NCBI RefSeq assembly: GCF_004570845.1
Contig: NZ_SPQZ01000004.1
Span: forward strand, 248,001-312,000
From: Orlajensenia leifsoniae
Lineage (GTDB): Bacteria; Actinomycetota; Actinomycetes; Actinomycetales; Microbacteriaceae
Direction of reading: 5' to 3'
Length of the DNA stretch: 64,000 bases
Part shown: positions 16,040 to 24,813 of the stretch, piece by piece
Layout of the letters: each line of letters starts with the position of its first letter
Position numbering within the stretch: position 1 is the stretch's first letter
The notes under the pieces: generated by a model
Seen by the model: only the letters and a program-made list of their open reading frames with translations
Databases searched by the model: none
Told to the model about the DNA's origin: nothing
Position numbers and translations under genes: made by a program

Positions 16040-16800
16040 CCACCCACGTTCTCGGCGACACCGGTGTGCTCACCGGGCGCTCGCTGCGGCACATCCTCCG
16101 CAGCCCCGACACGATCATCACCACCGCGGTCACCCCGATCGCGCTGATGCTGCTGTTCGTGTACGTGCTCGGCGGTGCCATCGACACGGGGTCCGACGAG
16201 TCGTACATCGACTACATGCTCCCCGGCATCCTGCTCATCACCATCGCATCGGGAATCGCGTACACCTCGTACAGACTCTTCCTCGACCTGCAGGGCGGGA
16301 TCTTCGAGCGCTTCCAGTCCATGCCGATCGCCCGGTCGAGCGTGCTCTGGGCGCACGTGCTCACCTCGGTGGTCGCGAACCTCGTGTCGATCGCGATCGT
16401 GATCGGCGTCGGGTTGATCCTCGGATTCCGCACCGGAGCCGATCTCGGCGCCTGGCTCGCCGTCGCCGGCATCATGGTGTTGTTCACCCTCGCCCTGACC
16501 TGGCTGGCCGTGGTCGCCGGGCTCTCGGCGAAGACCGTCGACGGCGCGAGCGCGTTCAGCTATCCGCTGATCTTCCTGCCGTTCATCAGTTCGGCGTTCG
16601 TGCCGACGGAGTCGATGCCCGGCCCCGTCGCCTGGTTCGCCGAGAACCAGCCCGTGACCAGCATCGTCGACACCACGCGCGCCCTGTTCGCCGGGCAGCC
16701 CGTCGGCAGCGACATCTGGATCGCCCTCGCCTGGCTCGTCGGCATCCTCATCGTCGCCTACGTGTGGGCCAACTCGATCTACAAGCGCAAGTTCAGCTGA
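16036..16800 (+). CDS. ABC-2 type drug efflux permease (DrrB-like)
   Basis: A 254-residue membrane protein with six predicted helices and the ABC-2 signature region GIFERFQSMPIARSSVLWAHVL; the conserved tail FLPFISSAFVPTESMP-GPVAWFAENQPVT is split by one hyphen here for length. It overlaps the ATPase gene by 4 bp. PadR control plus DrrAB organisation indicates inducible efflux. A hairpin 34 bp downstream ends the operon. Confidence 0.94.
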   Translation: MTTHVLGDTGVLTGRSLRHILRSPDTIITTAVTPIALMLLFVYVLGGAIDTGSDESYIDYMLPGILLITIASGIAYTSYRLFLDLQGGIFERFQSMPIARSSVLWAHVLTSVVANLVSIAIVIGVGLILGFRTGADLGAWLAVAGIMVLFTLALTWLAVVAGLSAKTVDGASAFSYPLIFLPFISSAFVPTESMPGPVAWFAENQPVTSIVDTTRALFAGQPVGSDIWIALAWLVGILIVAYVWANSIYKRKFS

Positions 16801-16833
16801 CCGGGTGCCCGCGTCTGCGGCATCCGTCATCTA

Positions 16834-16866
16834 GACGCCCGTCTCCCCTCGCGGAAGGCGGGCGTC
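16834..16866. terminator. Bidirectional hairpin terminator
   Basis: GACGCCCG (16834-16841) pairs with CGGGCGTC (16859-16866) between the convergent DrrB-like permease and the small membrane protein gene. Confidence 0.75.
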
Positions 16867-16872
16867 GTGGTG

Positions 16873-17247
16873 TCAGCCCAGGGCGACGAGAAGGCTGAGC
16901 ACGGCGAGCACGACCACCACCGGCGTCATCGTGAAGCGCTCGGGCCTGCTGCGCGAGATCGCGTTGAGCGGGATGCCGAGCACGAAGTACCCGAACGCCA
17001 CCCACATGCCGACGGTCGACACGACGTCGGGAACGACGTCGATGACGGATGCGCGATCGAGGGCGAGCGCCCCGATCAGCGCGTAGATCACGATGGCCAC
17101 GGCGCTGCCGATGCGCAGCTTCGCGGGGAGCACCCGGTGTTGCCCGCCCCAGGCGAAGCGCCCGAGAGGGGCGCCGAGGATCAGGGCGAGCTGGAAGATC
17201 GCGAGAGCCGCGAGGATCACGCAGAGGGCGATGGCGGCGGCGGGCAT
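16873..17247 (-). CDS. Small membrane protein, four predicted helices
   Basis: A 124-residue hydrophobic protein with helices around residues 3-25, 47-65, 75-98 and 105-123, and a short cytoplasmic LGRFAWGGQHRVLPAKLR loop. This layout is seen in uncharacterised actinobacterial membrane proteins; no function can be assigned. The start codon is set by a TAGGCT box ending 6 nt upstream, which indicates a leaderless transcript. Confidence 0.8.
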   Translation of the reverse strand: MPAAAIALCVILAALAIFQLALILGAPLGRFAWGGQHRVLPAKLRIGSAVAIVIYALIGALALDRASVIDVVPDVVSTVGMWVAFGYFVLGIPLNAISRSRPERFTMTPVVVVLAVLSLLVALG

Positions 17248-17253
17248 GGGGTG

Positions 17254-17259
17254 AGCCTA
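17254..17259 (-). promoter_or_regulatory. Leaderless -10 box (small membrane protein)
   Basis: TAGGCT on the minus strand ends 6 nt before the ATG at 17247. Confidence 0.5.
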
Positions 17260-17355
17260 GGGGTGGAGGTGGCGGCGCGGCGTCCGCGACGCGAGTTCGG
17301 GGTGTTGCGATGGAATCGAGCACACCGGGAATACCCGCGCCCCCTCCGCGTTGAA

Positions 17356-17376
17356 GTTGAGTGCAAGGCACTCAAG
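17356..17376. promoter_or_regulatory. HAIR element (HspR operator) upstream of the clp gene
   Basis: GTTGAGT-N7-ACTCAAG matches the HspR-associated inverted repeat CTTGAGT-N7-ACTCAAG at 13 of 14 positions and lies 18 bp before the start codon. HspR represses dnaK and clpB operons in actinobacteria, so this gene should be heat-induced. Confidence 0.85.
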
Positions 17377-17394
17377 TTTCATCCAGGAGGTCCC

Positions 17395-19965
17395 GTGCCC
17401 GACGATTTCACACCCCAGAACGGCGATGCCGGCAACTCGTTCGACGAGTTCCTGGCCCGCTATCTCGATGGCGAGCGCGCCCGCGCGAACACGCCCCGGT
17501 CGATCGACCTGAGCCGGTTCCTGACCGCGCGTACCCAGGAGATCCTGCAGCAGGCCGGCCGGTTCGCGCTCGAGCGCGGCCAGAACGAGCTCGATGCGCT
17601 GCACATCCTGCGCATCATCATCGCGGAGGACGCGGCGAAGGACGCCGTGAGGCGCCTCGGCGTCGACCCCGCCGCCATCGCCACGGCCGCTGAGAAGCGG
17701 CTGCCGGGTGCATCGGGAGAGGCATCCGTCAACGCTGCGACCATCACCAACTCGGCCCAGCGCGCGCTGTTCCACGCCTACCAGGTGGCCCGTGCCTCCG
17801 GGTCGACGTACATCGAGCCCGAGCACCTCTTCTTCGCGCTCGTGCTCAACCAGGACACCCCGGCCGGTCAGGTGCTGGCTAACGCCGGCGTCACGGCCGA
17901 AGCCCTCACCCAGGGCATGCGCGAGACCGTCGGCGACGACACCGGGTTCGAGGGCACGGATGCCGCAGACGATGAGTCACCGGCATCCGACACCCCGATG
18001 CTCGACAGGTTCGGCACCGACCTCACGGCGCTCGCCGAGGGTGGCGAGCTCGACCCCGTGATCGGCCGCGCCGACGAGATCGAGCAGGCCATCGAGATCC
18101 TCAGCCGCCGCACCAAGAACAACCCGGTGCTGGTGGGCGAGGCCGGCGTCGGCAAGACCGCCATCGTCGAGGGTCTCGCCAGCGCGATCGTCGACGGCAG
18201 CGTGCCCGAGCAGCTGCGCGACAAGCGCGTCATCTCGCTCGACCTGCCCGCGATGCTCGCAGGCACCCGCTACCGCGGCGACTTCGAGGAGCGCCTCACC
18301 AAGACGATGGACGAGATCGCGGCCCACAAGACCGAGATCATCGTGTTCATCGACGAGGTGCACAGCGTGGTCGGAGCCGGGGGAGCCGGCGAGGGCATGG
18401 ACGCGGGCAACATCCTGAAGCCCCGCCTCGCCCGCGGCGAGCTGCACCTCATCGGTGCGACCACGCTCAAGGAGTACCGCACCATCGAGAAGGACCCGGC
18501 CCTCGAGCGCCGCTTCCAGCCCGTGCGGGTGGGCGAGCCCTCCATCGAGGACGCCGTGCTGATCCTGCACGGACTCAAGCCCGCCTACGAGGAGCACCAC
18601 GCTGTGAGCTACACGGATGCCGCCCTGCGCGCGTCCGTCGAGCTCTCGGCGCGCTACCTCACCGACCGGGTTCTGCCCGACAAGGCGATCGACCTCATCG
18701 ACCAGGCCGGAGCGCGCCTGCGCCTGCGCCTCGGCGTGAAGGTCGACGTGTCGGCCCTCCAGGCTCGGCTCGCCGAGCTCGAGGCGTCGAAGAACGCCGC
18801 CGTGAGTGCCGAGCACTACGAGGAGGCGTCGCGGATCCGCGACGAGATCTCAGGCGTGCAGGGCAAGCTGGACGAGGTCACCGCCGGTGCCCGCGCGTCG
18901 GCGACCGCCGCTGACACCGTCATCGACGAGGCCGAGATCGCCGCCGTCATCTCGCGGGCCACCGGCATCCCGGTGAACCGCCTCACCGAGGGGGAGCGCG
19001 ACCGCCTGGCCGTGCTCGAGACCGAGCTGCACTCGCGTGTCATCGGCCAGGACGACGCCGTGACCGCCGTCGCCAAGGCCGTGCGTCGCAACCGCACGGG
19101 CATGGGCGACGCCAACCGTCCTGTGGGCAGCTTCCTGTTCCTCGGCCCGACCGGTGTCGGCAAGACCGAGCTGGCCAAGACGCTGGCGACCTCGTTGTTC
19201 GCCGACGAGAGTGCCGTCATCCGTTTCGACATGAGCGAGTTCGGCGAGCGCCACACGGTGTCGCGTCTCGTCGGTGCCCCTCCCGGATACGTCGGCTACG
19301 ACGAGGCCGGACAGCTCACCGAGCGCGTGCGGCGCAACCCGTACTCGATCGTGCTGTTCGACGAGATCGAGAAGGCGCACCCCGACGTGTTCAACCTGCT
19401 GCTGCAGGTGCTCGACGACGGTCACCTCACCGACGGGCAGGGCAGGCGCATCGACTTCCGCAACACCGTGGTCATCATGACCTCGAACATCGGAAGCGAG
19501 TTCCTCGCCTCGCGCTCCGGCGCCCTCGGCTTCGTCGGGGGAACGGATGCGTCGGGCTTCAGCTCCGAGCAGGACCTGAAGAACCGCGTCATGGGCAAGC
19601 TGCGCGAGGCCATGCGGCCCGAGTTCCTCAACCGCATCGACGAGATCGTGCTGTTCCGCAAGCTCGACCAGCCGCAGCTGCGCGAGATCGTCTCGCTTCT
19701 GCTGGGTGCGACATCAGCTCGACTGGCCGCCCGTGAGGTGACCATCGAGGTGACGGATGCCGCCATCGACTGGCTCGCGGAGCACGGCTACGAGCCCGAG
19801 TACGGAGCGCGCCCGCTCCGCCGCCTCATCCAGCGGGAGGTCGACGACCGCATCGCCGACCTGTTCGTGGAGGGGTCGGTGGGCGACGGCGGCGCCGTGC
19901 AGGTGGACGCCCACGACGGCGCGATCGTCGTGACGGCATCCGCTCGCCTGACGCAGGCGGCCTAG
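17395..19965 (+). CDS. Class I Clp ATPase (ClpC-like unfoldase)
   Basis: An 856-residue AAA+ unfoldase with two ATPase modules. An N-terminal Clp_N repeat domain (about 30-185) is followed by the first AAA module (Walker A GEAGVGKT near 248), a short middle region with a UVR-like motif ([12 protein letters not shown] near 470), and the second AAA module (GPTGVGKTE near 584). An LGF tripeptide near 711 sits where ClpC/ClpX carry the ClpP-binding loop, so it may feed ClpP. GTG at 17395 follows CAGGAGG; open sequence upstream is non-coding. The HAIR element predicts HspR control, unlike classical clpC, so it combines a ClpC-like body with ClpB-like regulation. Confidence 0.94.
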   Translation: MPDDFTPQNGDAGNSFDEFLARYLDGERARANTPRSIDLSRFLTARTQEILQQAGRFALERGQNELDALHILRIIIAEDAAKDAVRRLGVDPAAIATAAEKRLPGASGEASVNAATITNSAQRALFHAYQVARASGSTYIEPEHLFFALVLNQDTPAGQVLANAGVTAEALTQGMRETVGDDTGFEGTDAADDESPASDTPMLDRFGTDLTALAEGGELDPVIGRADEIEQAIEILSRRTKNNPVLVGEAGVGKTAIVEGLASAIVDGSVPEQLRDKRVISLDLPAMLAGTRYRGDFEERLTKTMDEIAAHKTEIIVFIDEVHSVVGAGGAGEGMDAGNILKPRLARGELHLIGATTLKEYRTIEKDPALERRFQPVRVGEPSIEDAVLILHGLKPAYEEHHAVSYTDAALRASVELSARYLTDRVLPDKAIDLIDQAGARLRLRLGVKVDVSALQARLAELEASKNAAVSAEHYEEASRIRDEISGVQGKLDEVTAGARASATAADTVIDEAEIAAVISRATGIPVNRLTEGERDRLAVLETELHSRVIGQDDAVTAVAKAVRRNRTGMGDANRPVGSFLFLGPTGVGKTELAKTLATSLFADESAVIRFDMSEFGERHTVSRLVGAPPGYVGYDEAGQLTERVRRNPYSIVLFDEIEKAHPDVFNLLLQVLDDGHLTDGQGRRIDFRNTVVIMTSNIGSEFLASRSGALGFVGGTDASGFSSEQDLKNRVMGKLREAMRPEFLNRIDEIVLFRKLDQPQLREIVSLLLGATSARLAAREVTIEVTDAAIDWLAEHGYEPEYGARPLRRLIQREVDDRIADLFVEGSVGDGGAVQVDAHDGAIVVTASARLTQAA

Positions 19966-19991
19966 CCGCTCCAGCCGGCCCGGCCGGATCG

Positions 19992-20045
19992 AGTTGCCAC
20001 GAAGCGGGGGTGTTCCAGTCGGAGCACCCCCGCTTCGTGGCAACT
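19992..20045. terminator. Long perfect inverted repeat, convergent terminator
   Basis: Two 21-bp arms (19992-20012 and 20025-20045) are perfectly complementary around a 12-nt loop; the arm begins AGTTGCCACGAAGCGG. It lies between the convergent clp gene and the lipoprotein gene. Length and perfection exceed the other terminators here and could also mark a REP-like repeat. Confidence 0.8.
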
Positions 20046-20053
20046 GGACGCGC

Positions 20054-21043
20054 TCACACTCCCGAACCCACCTCGCCGTCGAGGTAACCCGATCCGTCGG
20101 GGCCGACCGACGTCACCTGGAACGAGAGAGTTCCGAGGCCCGGATCCGAGCCGTCCGCGAGGGCGGGGAGGCTGAGTCGAGCCTGGATCGCTGCGGCATC
20201 CTCACCGGGAACATGGGCGATGTAGAGCTTGGGCCATTCGGGACCCTCGAGAAGGATCTCCGAGCCCGGATACTCGAGAGCGAGCGCGATGAGCTCGTGC
20301 ACGAGGAGCGTAGATGTGAGGCCCGGAACCTCCGTGACCCGCAGCGACGGCTGCTCGCTGAGCACCCTGTACGACCCACCGTCCTCGAAGAGGGGGAGCT
20401 GGCGCAGGGCGTCGTAGCCCGGGCCGATGTCGTCGAGGCTCGCGAACGATGCCGACGGCCATCCGTCGACCACGGTGAGCCCGGTCACGCCTTCGATGAC
20501 GGATGCCGCGAGGAGACCGTCGACTGCGGTGCGTGCCGGCGGTGCTTCGGCATCCATGGGGGAGAGGACGAGCGACCAGAGCCGCGTCGGACTGTAGTCG
20601 TCGACGACGCTGGAGACCGACGCCGAGACGAGGGTGATGCGATCTCCCCATCCGACTTCCATCGCGATCTCGGGGATGCGCTCTGCGGCATCCAGCACGT
20701 CATCGCGGTCGGCGTCTGAGGCGACGATGACTGTTGTCGACCGTGGCTCATCGTCGGTCGTCGCATCATCGCCTGCGCCGCCGTCGAGGCCGCCCTCGAC
20801 CTCAACGCCGGAGACCCCGGGCAGGGTGCGGATCTCGTCGACCAGACGGGCTTGGGCATCACCCTCGAGAGCAGATGCTCCAGCGCCTGCTGATGCTGCG
20901 CAGCTCGTCAGTGCGATGGGGGCGAGCACTCCGAAGAGGACAGCGACGACCACTGAAGCGATCCGTCCGAGGGGGCCTGGGCCAGAGGAGCGATGCACCA
21001 CGCCAGCTTGGCACGAGAGACCGCTCAGGACGCCAACCACCAT
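20054..21043 (-). CDS. Putative lipoprotein of unknown function
   Basis: A protein of about 329 residues with a hydrophobic stretch (RIASVVVAVLFGVLAPIA) ending in a lipobox LTSC, so it should be anchored to the outer face of the membrane. The mature part is acidic, with regularly spaced segments such as LPGVSGVEVEGGL and TTVIVASDADRDDVLDAAERIPEI that look like repeated alpha/beta units. No family is recognised. The start is uncertain: ATG at 21043 is given, but GTG at 21001 or 20998 would give a more standard signal peptide. It follows the EI24-like gene by 23 bp. Confidence 0.75.
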   Translation of the reverse strand: MVVGVLSGLSCQAGVVHRSSGPGPLGRIASVVVAVLFGVLAPIALTSCAASAGAGASALEGDAQARLVDEIRTLPGVSGVEVEGGLDGGAGDDATTDDEPRSTTVIVASDADRDDVLDAAERIPEIAMEVGWGDRITLVSASVSSVVDDYSPTRLWSLVLSPMDAEAPPARTAVDGLLAASVIEGVTGLTVVDGWPSASFASLDDIGPGYDALRQLPLFEDGGSYRVLSEQPSLRVTEVPGLTSTLLVHELIALALEYPGSEILLEGPEWPKLYIAHVPGEDAAAIQARLSLPALADGSDPGLGTLSFQVTSVGPDGSGYLDGEVGSGV

Positions 21044-21066
21044 CGACTGGCCTATTCCGGGTGGAT

Positions 21067-21846
21067 TCAGGAAGCCAGCGACGGTGGAAGCACCGCCTGC
21101 GCGGGCTGAGGGGCCGGCGCACCGTCGAGCGCCGCGCGCGCCAGCATCGTCGACCCCGCCACTGCCGCCGGCATGGTGAACACGGCCCCGAGCGGGATGA
21201 GGAACAGCAGCTGGGTCGCGACGCCGAAGCCGAGCATCCGGGCGCGGTGCGGGCGGAGCACGGCGCGGCGCTCGGCTGGAGTGAGACCGCGGGCCTCGAA
21301 GGCGCGCGAGGTGAGCTCGCGGGCGAGCAGGCGACCCGAGAGCACGACGCCGAGCACGGGCGCTGCCACGGCGCCGACGACGGGGATGAACCCGACGGCG
21401 AGGACGACGAGCGAGGAGACGACGCCGAGCGCGATGAGGGCGCTCGAGTCGCGTACGGCCTGCCAGACTCCGGCGCCGCGGTCGGGGATCTCGCCGCCGA
21501 GGTCGAGCTCGACCGCACGCCAGATGCGCTCGTAGAACGGGTCGCCGATCGCGAGTGTGAGGGCGGTGAAGGTGACGGCGGCCAGCAGCCCGGCGGCGCC
21601 GAGGGTGATCGCGCCGAGCGTGAGGCGCAGCGCCGCCGCCCACGACTCCGTCCACGAGTCGGCGAACGGGGTCGCCCACTCGATGAACGGCGCCAGGCTG
21701 AATCCGAGCGCCACGAGGGCGCCCACGATGAGCACGAAGACGATGAACGCCGGCACGAGGCCGAGCAGCATCACGCCCGGGTTGCGGCGCCAGACACCGA
21801 AACCGCGCAGCAACAGGGCAACGCCCGACAGGAATCCGCTCAGCAC
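21067..21846 (-). CDS. EI24 / CysZ-like membrane protein
   Basis: A 259-residue polytopic membrane protein of the EI24 family. Hydrophobic segments lie near 22-50, 72-95, 125-165 (VVSSLVVLAVGFIPVVGAVAAPVLG) and 205-235. A soluble loop contains IGDPFYERIWRAVE, a family hallmark. CysZ homologues import sulfate in proteobacteria, but most actinobacterial members are uncharacterised. It starts with GTG; TAGGCT lies 7 nt upstream, so the transcript is probably near-leaderless. The lipoprotein gene follows on the same strand. Confidence 0.9.
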   Translation of the reverse strand: MLSGFLSGVALLLRGFGVWRRNPGVMLLGLVPAFIVFVLIVGALVALGFSLAPFIEWATPFADSWTESWAAALRLTLGAITLGAAGLLAAVTFTALTLAIGDPFYERIWRAVELDLGGEIPDRGAGVWQAVRDSSALIALGVVSSLVVLAVGFIPVVGAVAAPVLGVVLSGRLLARELTSRAFEARGLTPAERRAVLRPHRARMLGFGVATQLLFLIPLGAVFTMPAAVAGSTMLARAALDGAPAPQPAQAVLPPSLAS

Positions 21847-21910
21847 GCCGATCAGCCTAGGTGCAGCAGGCCGGGCGGGCCGTGGGCTTGACGCGGCCGC
21901 GATTCACGGG

Positions 21911-22558
21911 TCAGCGCCGACGGCGCTCGTGCTCCCAGATCGCGAGTTCGACGCGATTGCGCACGCCGAGCTTCAGCATGAGGCTCGCGATGTGCGTCTT
22001 GACCGTGCTGAGCGAGATGTGGAGCTCGCTGCCGATCTCCGTGTTGCCGAGTCCGCGAGCGACTGCCGCGAGCACGTCCTGTTCGCGGTCGGTGAGAGGG
22101 CTCGCCGGCTGAGCCGCCGCAGCCCGTGCCGCCGGGGCGAAGGCCTCGATGAGGCGCACCGTGACGTTCGGGTCGATGAGGGCGTCTCCGCGGGCGGCGG
22201 CATGCACGGCCTCGGCGAGGAGCGCGGCCCCGGCGTTCTTGAGGAGGAACCCGCGCGCGCCGGCCCGGAGCGCGGCGTAGACGTACTCGTCGAGATCGAA
22301 GGTCGTGATCACGACGACCGGGATCGGGTCGGGCACCCCCGGTCCGGCGAGCAGGGTGGTCGCTGCGATTCCGTCGAGAACCGGCATCCGGATGTCCATC
22401 AGACACACGTCGGGTCCGAGTTCGTGAGTAAGTGCCACGGCCTCTGCTCCGTCGGATGCCTCGGCGATCACCTCGATGCCGGGCTGCGCATCGAGGATCA
22501 TGCGCAGCCCCGTGCGCACCAGCTCCTGGTCGTCGGCGATGAGAACGCGCACGCTCAT
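21911..22558 (-). CDS. LuxR/NarL-type response regulator
   Basis: A 215-residue response regulator. The receiver domain (1-120) has acidic DD near residue 10, phospho-acceptor Asp in CLMDIRMPVLDG near 54, Thr in VITTFD and Lys in FLLKNAG. A LuxR-type helix-turn-helix follows (LTDREQDVLAAVARGLGNTEIGSELHIS, broken here as SLSTVKTHI). Its ATG overlaps the stop of the sensor kinase gene by 4 bp, forming a two-component pair. Targets are not visible; the upstream DUF2306 gene is a possible partner. Confidence 0.96.
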   Translation of the reverse strand: MSVRVLIADDQELVRTGLRMILDAQPGIEVIAEASDGAEAVALTHELGPDVCLMDIRMPVLDGIAATTLLAGPGVPDPIPVVVITTFDLDEYVYAALRAGARGFLLKNAGAALLAEAVHAAARGDALIDPNVTVRLIEAFAPAARAAAAQPASPLTDREQDVLAAVARGLGNTEIGSELHISLSTVKTHIASLMLKLGVRNRVELAIWEHERRRR

Positions 22559-23685
22559 GCCGACCAGCCTGACCGCGGGAGCACGGCGCTCACGGTCCAG
22601 CCGCCGCCCGCGACTGCGCCGGCCTGGCAGGATCCGCCGACCAGGGCTGCGCGCTCGGCCATCCCGGCCATCCCGTATCCCGGCACGGGCGAGCCGGTTG
22701 ATTCGCCGTCGTCGTGGACGTCGAGTCGAACGCCGGCGGCATCGACCAGCACGCTCACCTCGACGCGCGTGGCTCCGACGGCGTGCCGCCGCGCGTTCGT
22801 CACCGCCTCCTGGGCGATGCGGAAGCCGGCGGCGCTGATCGCCGGCGGTACGGCGTCGACGGAGCCGGTGAGGGTCACGACGACATCCGGACCCTCGCCA
22901 CCGAGCTGCGCCAGGCGTGGCAGGTCGCCCAACCCGGCGACGGGTGCGAGCTCGACCGCGTCGTCTCGGCGGAGGATGCGCACCATCGAGCGCATCTCGT
23001 CGAGGGTGCGGGATGCCTCGCTCTCGATCACCCGCAGAACCGCTGTCGCAGCCTCCGGATCACTCGCGGCGACGGCCATGCCGGCCTGCGCCTGGATCGC
23101 GATCGCCGACACGTGGTGCGCCACGGTGTCGTGCAGGTCGCGTGCGAGCTGCTCGCGCTCGAACGATCGCATCCGTTCCAGATCTCGGTCGCGTGCCGAC
23201 GCGCGCAGGCGGAAGGCCACCCCGAGCGTGCTCGTCGTGACCACCACCGCGAGGGAACCGATGACGTCGGCGACCGTCGGAGGGCCGAACAGCAGGGGCG
23301 ACAGGATGCCGATCGCGAGGATCACCGAGGCTGCGAGCGCAGCACGGCCGGTGCCCCAGCGCATCACGGCGTAGACGAGGATGAGGAAGTAGGCGGTCGT
23401 GAAGAGCTCGGGCTCGCCTCCCATCACCAGGCTCATCGCCGTTCCGGCCGCGAAGGCCGTCACCAGTATCCCGAGCGGATGGGTGCGACGCCACAGCAGC
23501 GTCGGAACGAGGACGACGAGCAGCGCAGCCCAGAGCCAGCGCCCCGGCACCTCGGGACGGAGGGCGGCCTCGACGAACGCGAGAGGCGGAAGCACTGCGA
23601 CGAGAACCCAGTCGCGCCAGACGCGCCGCGGTGGGGCCGGGGACGCCGCCGGCGCCTCCCAGAGCGCGCGGATGGGGCTCGTCAT
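22555..23685 (-). CDS. Sensor histidine kinase, NarL-partner (HisKA_3) type
   Basis: A 376-residue membrane kinase. Residues 25-160 contain four to five hydrophobic helices forming a membrane sensor region. The HisKA_3 dimerisation domain has the phosphorylated His in ERERLARDLHDTVAHH-type sequence (REQLARDLHDTVAHHVSA), followed by an HATPase_c domain with EAVTNARRHA (N box) and DDGESTGSPVPGYGMAGM (G box). It phosphorylates the response regulator encoded next. A TATCCT box lies 6 nt before its ATG, inside the end of the upstream gene, so the pair can be transcribed on its own. Confidence 0.96.
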   Translation of the reverse strand: MTSPIRALWEAPAASPAPPRRVWRDWVLVAVLPPLAFVEAALRPEVPGRWLWAALLVVLVPTLLWRRTHPLGILVTAFAAGTAMSLVMGGEPELFTTAYFLILVYAVMRWGTGRAALAASVILAIGILSPLLFGPPTVADVIGSLAVVVTTSTLGVAFRLRASARDRDLERMRSFEREQLARDLHDTVAHHVSAIAIQAQAGMAVAASDPEAATAVLRVIESEASRTLDEMRSMVRILRRDDAVELAPVAGLGDLPRLAQLGGEGPDVVVTLTGSVDAVPPAISAAGFRIAQEAVTNARRHAVGATRVEVSVLVDAAGVRLDVHDDGESTGSPVPGYGMAGMAERAALVGGSCQAGAVAGGGWTVSAVLPRSGWSA

Positions 23686-23689
23686 GCCC

Positions 23690-24403
23690 TCAGGATAGAG
23701 GGGCCGCGGCGGCAGCGGATCGGCCGAAGGTACGGGTTCGCGGGAGGGACGTCCTCGCGCGGCGACGGATGACGATCTCGGCCACGATGAGATTGACGGC
23801 CCAGCCGGCGCCCATCAGCAGCGAGTACGTCAGCTGGTCCGGAGCGCCGAGCAGCAGGGTCCACGGCAGGAAGACGAACACCTGGGTGCCGGCTCCGAGG
23901 CCGATGGCATAGGCGCGGGTCATCCAGGCGCTGTGCGTGCGCACATCCCCGCGGCGGATGGCGAGGAACGCGGCGACGATCGCCGCGGCCATCGCGACGG
24001 CGAGCACCACGCGCATCACGAACAGGATCGGACCGTACGTGGCCGGCATCGAGTAGAAGAGCGTCATCCAGAGTGCGGACAGCGCCGAGAGCACTCCGGC
24101 TGGTGCGACGATGCGACCCGCTCGGCGATGCCAAGGGCGTCGTCGCAGCGAGGGTGCGAACTGCAGTGCTCCGAGCACGAGGAACACGCTCGAGCTCACG
24201 ATGTGCACGATCACCGGAACCGGCGAGTCGAAGAAACGGGCGTTCTCGGCTGTCACGGCGGCCCCGGTGGCGAGTTGCGTGAGCCTCATCGAACCGGCCA
24301 GCATCGGGACGAGGCTGACGGCGATGAGACCGGCAGGGACGAGCCACTCCGGGCGTCGGCGCAGTCGTCGGCGGGTGGCCAGGGGGTCGATGGTGTCGGT
24401 CAT
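23690..24403 (-). CDS. DUF2306 membrane protein
   Basis: A 237-residue protein with six or seven transmembrane helices of the DUF2306 family. Visible hallmarks are PVIVHIVSSSVFLVLGALQF, conserved WHRRAGR in a cytoplasmic loop, and RTHSAWMTRAYAIGLGAGTQ. These conserved histidines and arginines recall haem-binding or quinone-linked membrane proteins, but no function is proven. ATG at 24403 has GGGAGC upstream; an earlier in-frame start adds a non-conserved tail. It lies 4 bp before the kinase gene and may be its co-regulated or sensed partner. Confidence 0.88.
   Translation of the reverse strand: MTDTIDPLATRRRLRRRPEWLVPAGLIAVSLVPMLAGSMRLTQLATGAAVTAENARFFDSPVPVIVHIVSSSVFLVLGALQFAPSLRRRPWHRRAGRIVAPAGVLSALSALWMTLFYSMPATYGPILFVMRVVLAVAMAAAIVAAFLAIRRGDVRTHSAWMTRAYAIGLGAGTQVFVFLPWTLLLGAPDQLTYSLLMGAGWAVNLIVAEIVIRRRARTSLPRTRTFGRSAAAAAPLS
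23692..23697 (-). promoter_or_regulatory. Leaderless -10 box (histidine kinase)
   Basis: TATCCT on the minus strand ends 6 nt before the kinase ATG at 23685 and lies inside the 3' end of the DUF2306 gene. Confidence 0.45.
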
Positions 24404-24632
24404 GGCTCGATGCTCCCGCCGGGCGGTCGCCGTGCGCATCGGCCGGCTGGCCCGATCACCTCGTCCGATCGGCCGATGCCGCCGCGTTGGACGGTGCGGT
24501 TACGACCGCGTGAAATCCCCGACAGGGAGCGCCGTCGGCGTTCCCCGCACCACCGGAACCTGCTTGGATGAGCATGATGGTCGCGAGGGCGGCATCCGGC
24601 CGCGCGCAGACCCCTGGATGAAAGGCGACGCG

Positions 24633-24803
24633 ATGGACGACTTGAGCGGATCGGCGACCGAACGGCTGCAGCAGTTGGCCCTGATCGACGCGAGCGACCT
24701 CGATGCCGCCTGGCTCGGCACCCAGCTCACGGCTGCGCTCTACGCCTGGCAGGGCACCGAGGACGAACTCCGCCTGCTCAGGGAAGGACGAGAAGACTAC
24801 TGA
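24633..24803 (+). CDS. Small conserved-looking protein (56 aa) upstream of the DyP peroxidase
   Basis: A 56-residue acidic, helical protein (SATERLQQLALIDASDLDAAWLG, given in part). ATG at 24633 follows GAAAGG at 7-nt spacing, and the stop is only 10 bp before the peroxidase start, so the two are translated from one message. No family is recognised. It lacks a signal peptide, cysteines and membrane segments. It could be an accessory or cargo-like partner of the peroxidase, but this is only inferred from position. Confidence 0.65.
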   Translation: MDDLSGSATERLQQLALIDASDLDAAWLGTQLTAALYAWQGTEDELRLLREGREDY

Positions 24804-24813
24804 GCCGAGCGAC

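Noticed and set aside
12579-16800. The two ABC exporter units as one operon
   Set aside because: A 15-bp terminator hairpin at 14323 and PadR operators at 14432-14469 separate them.
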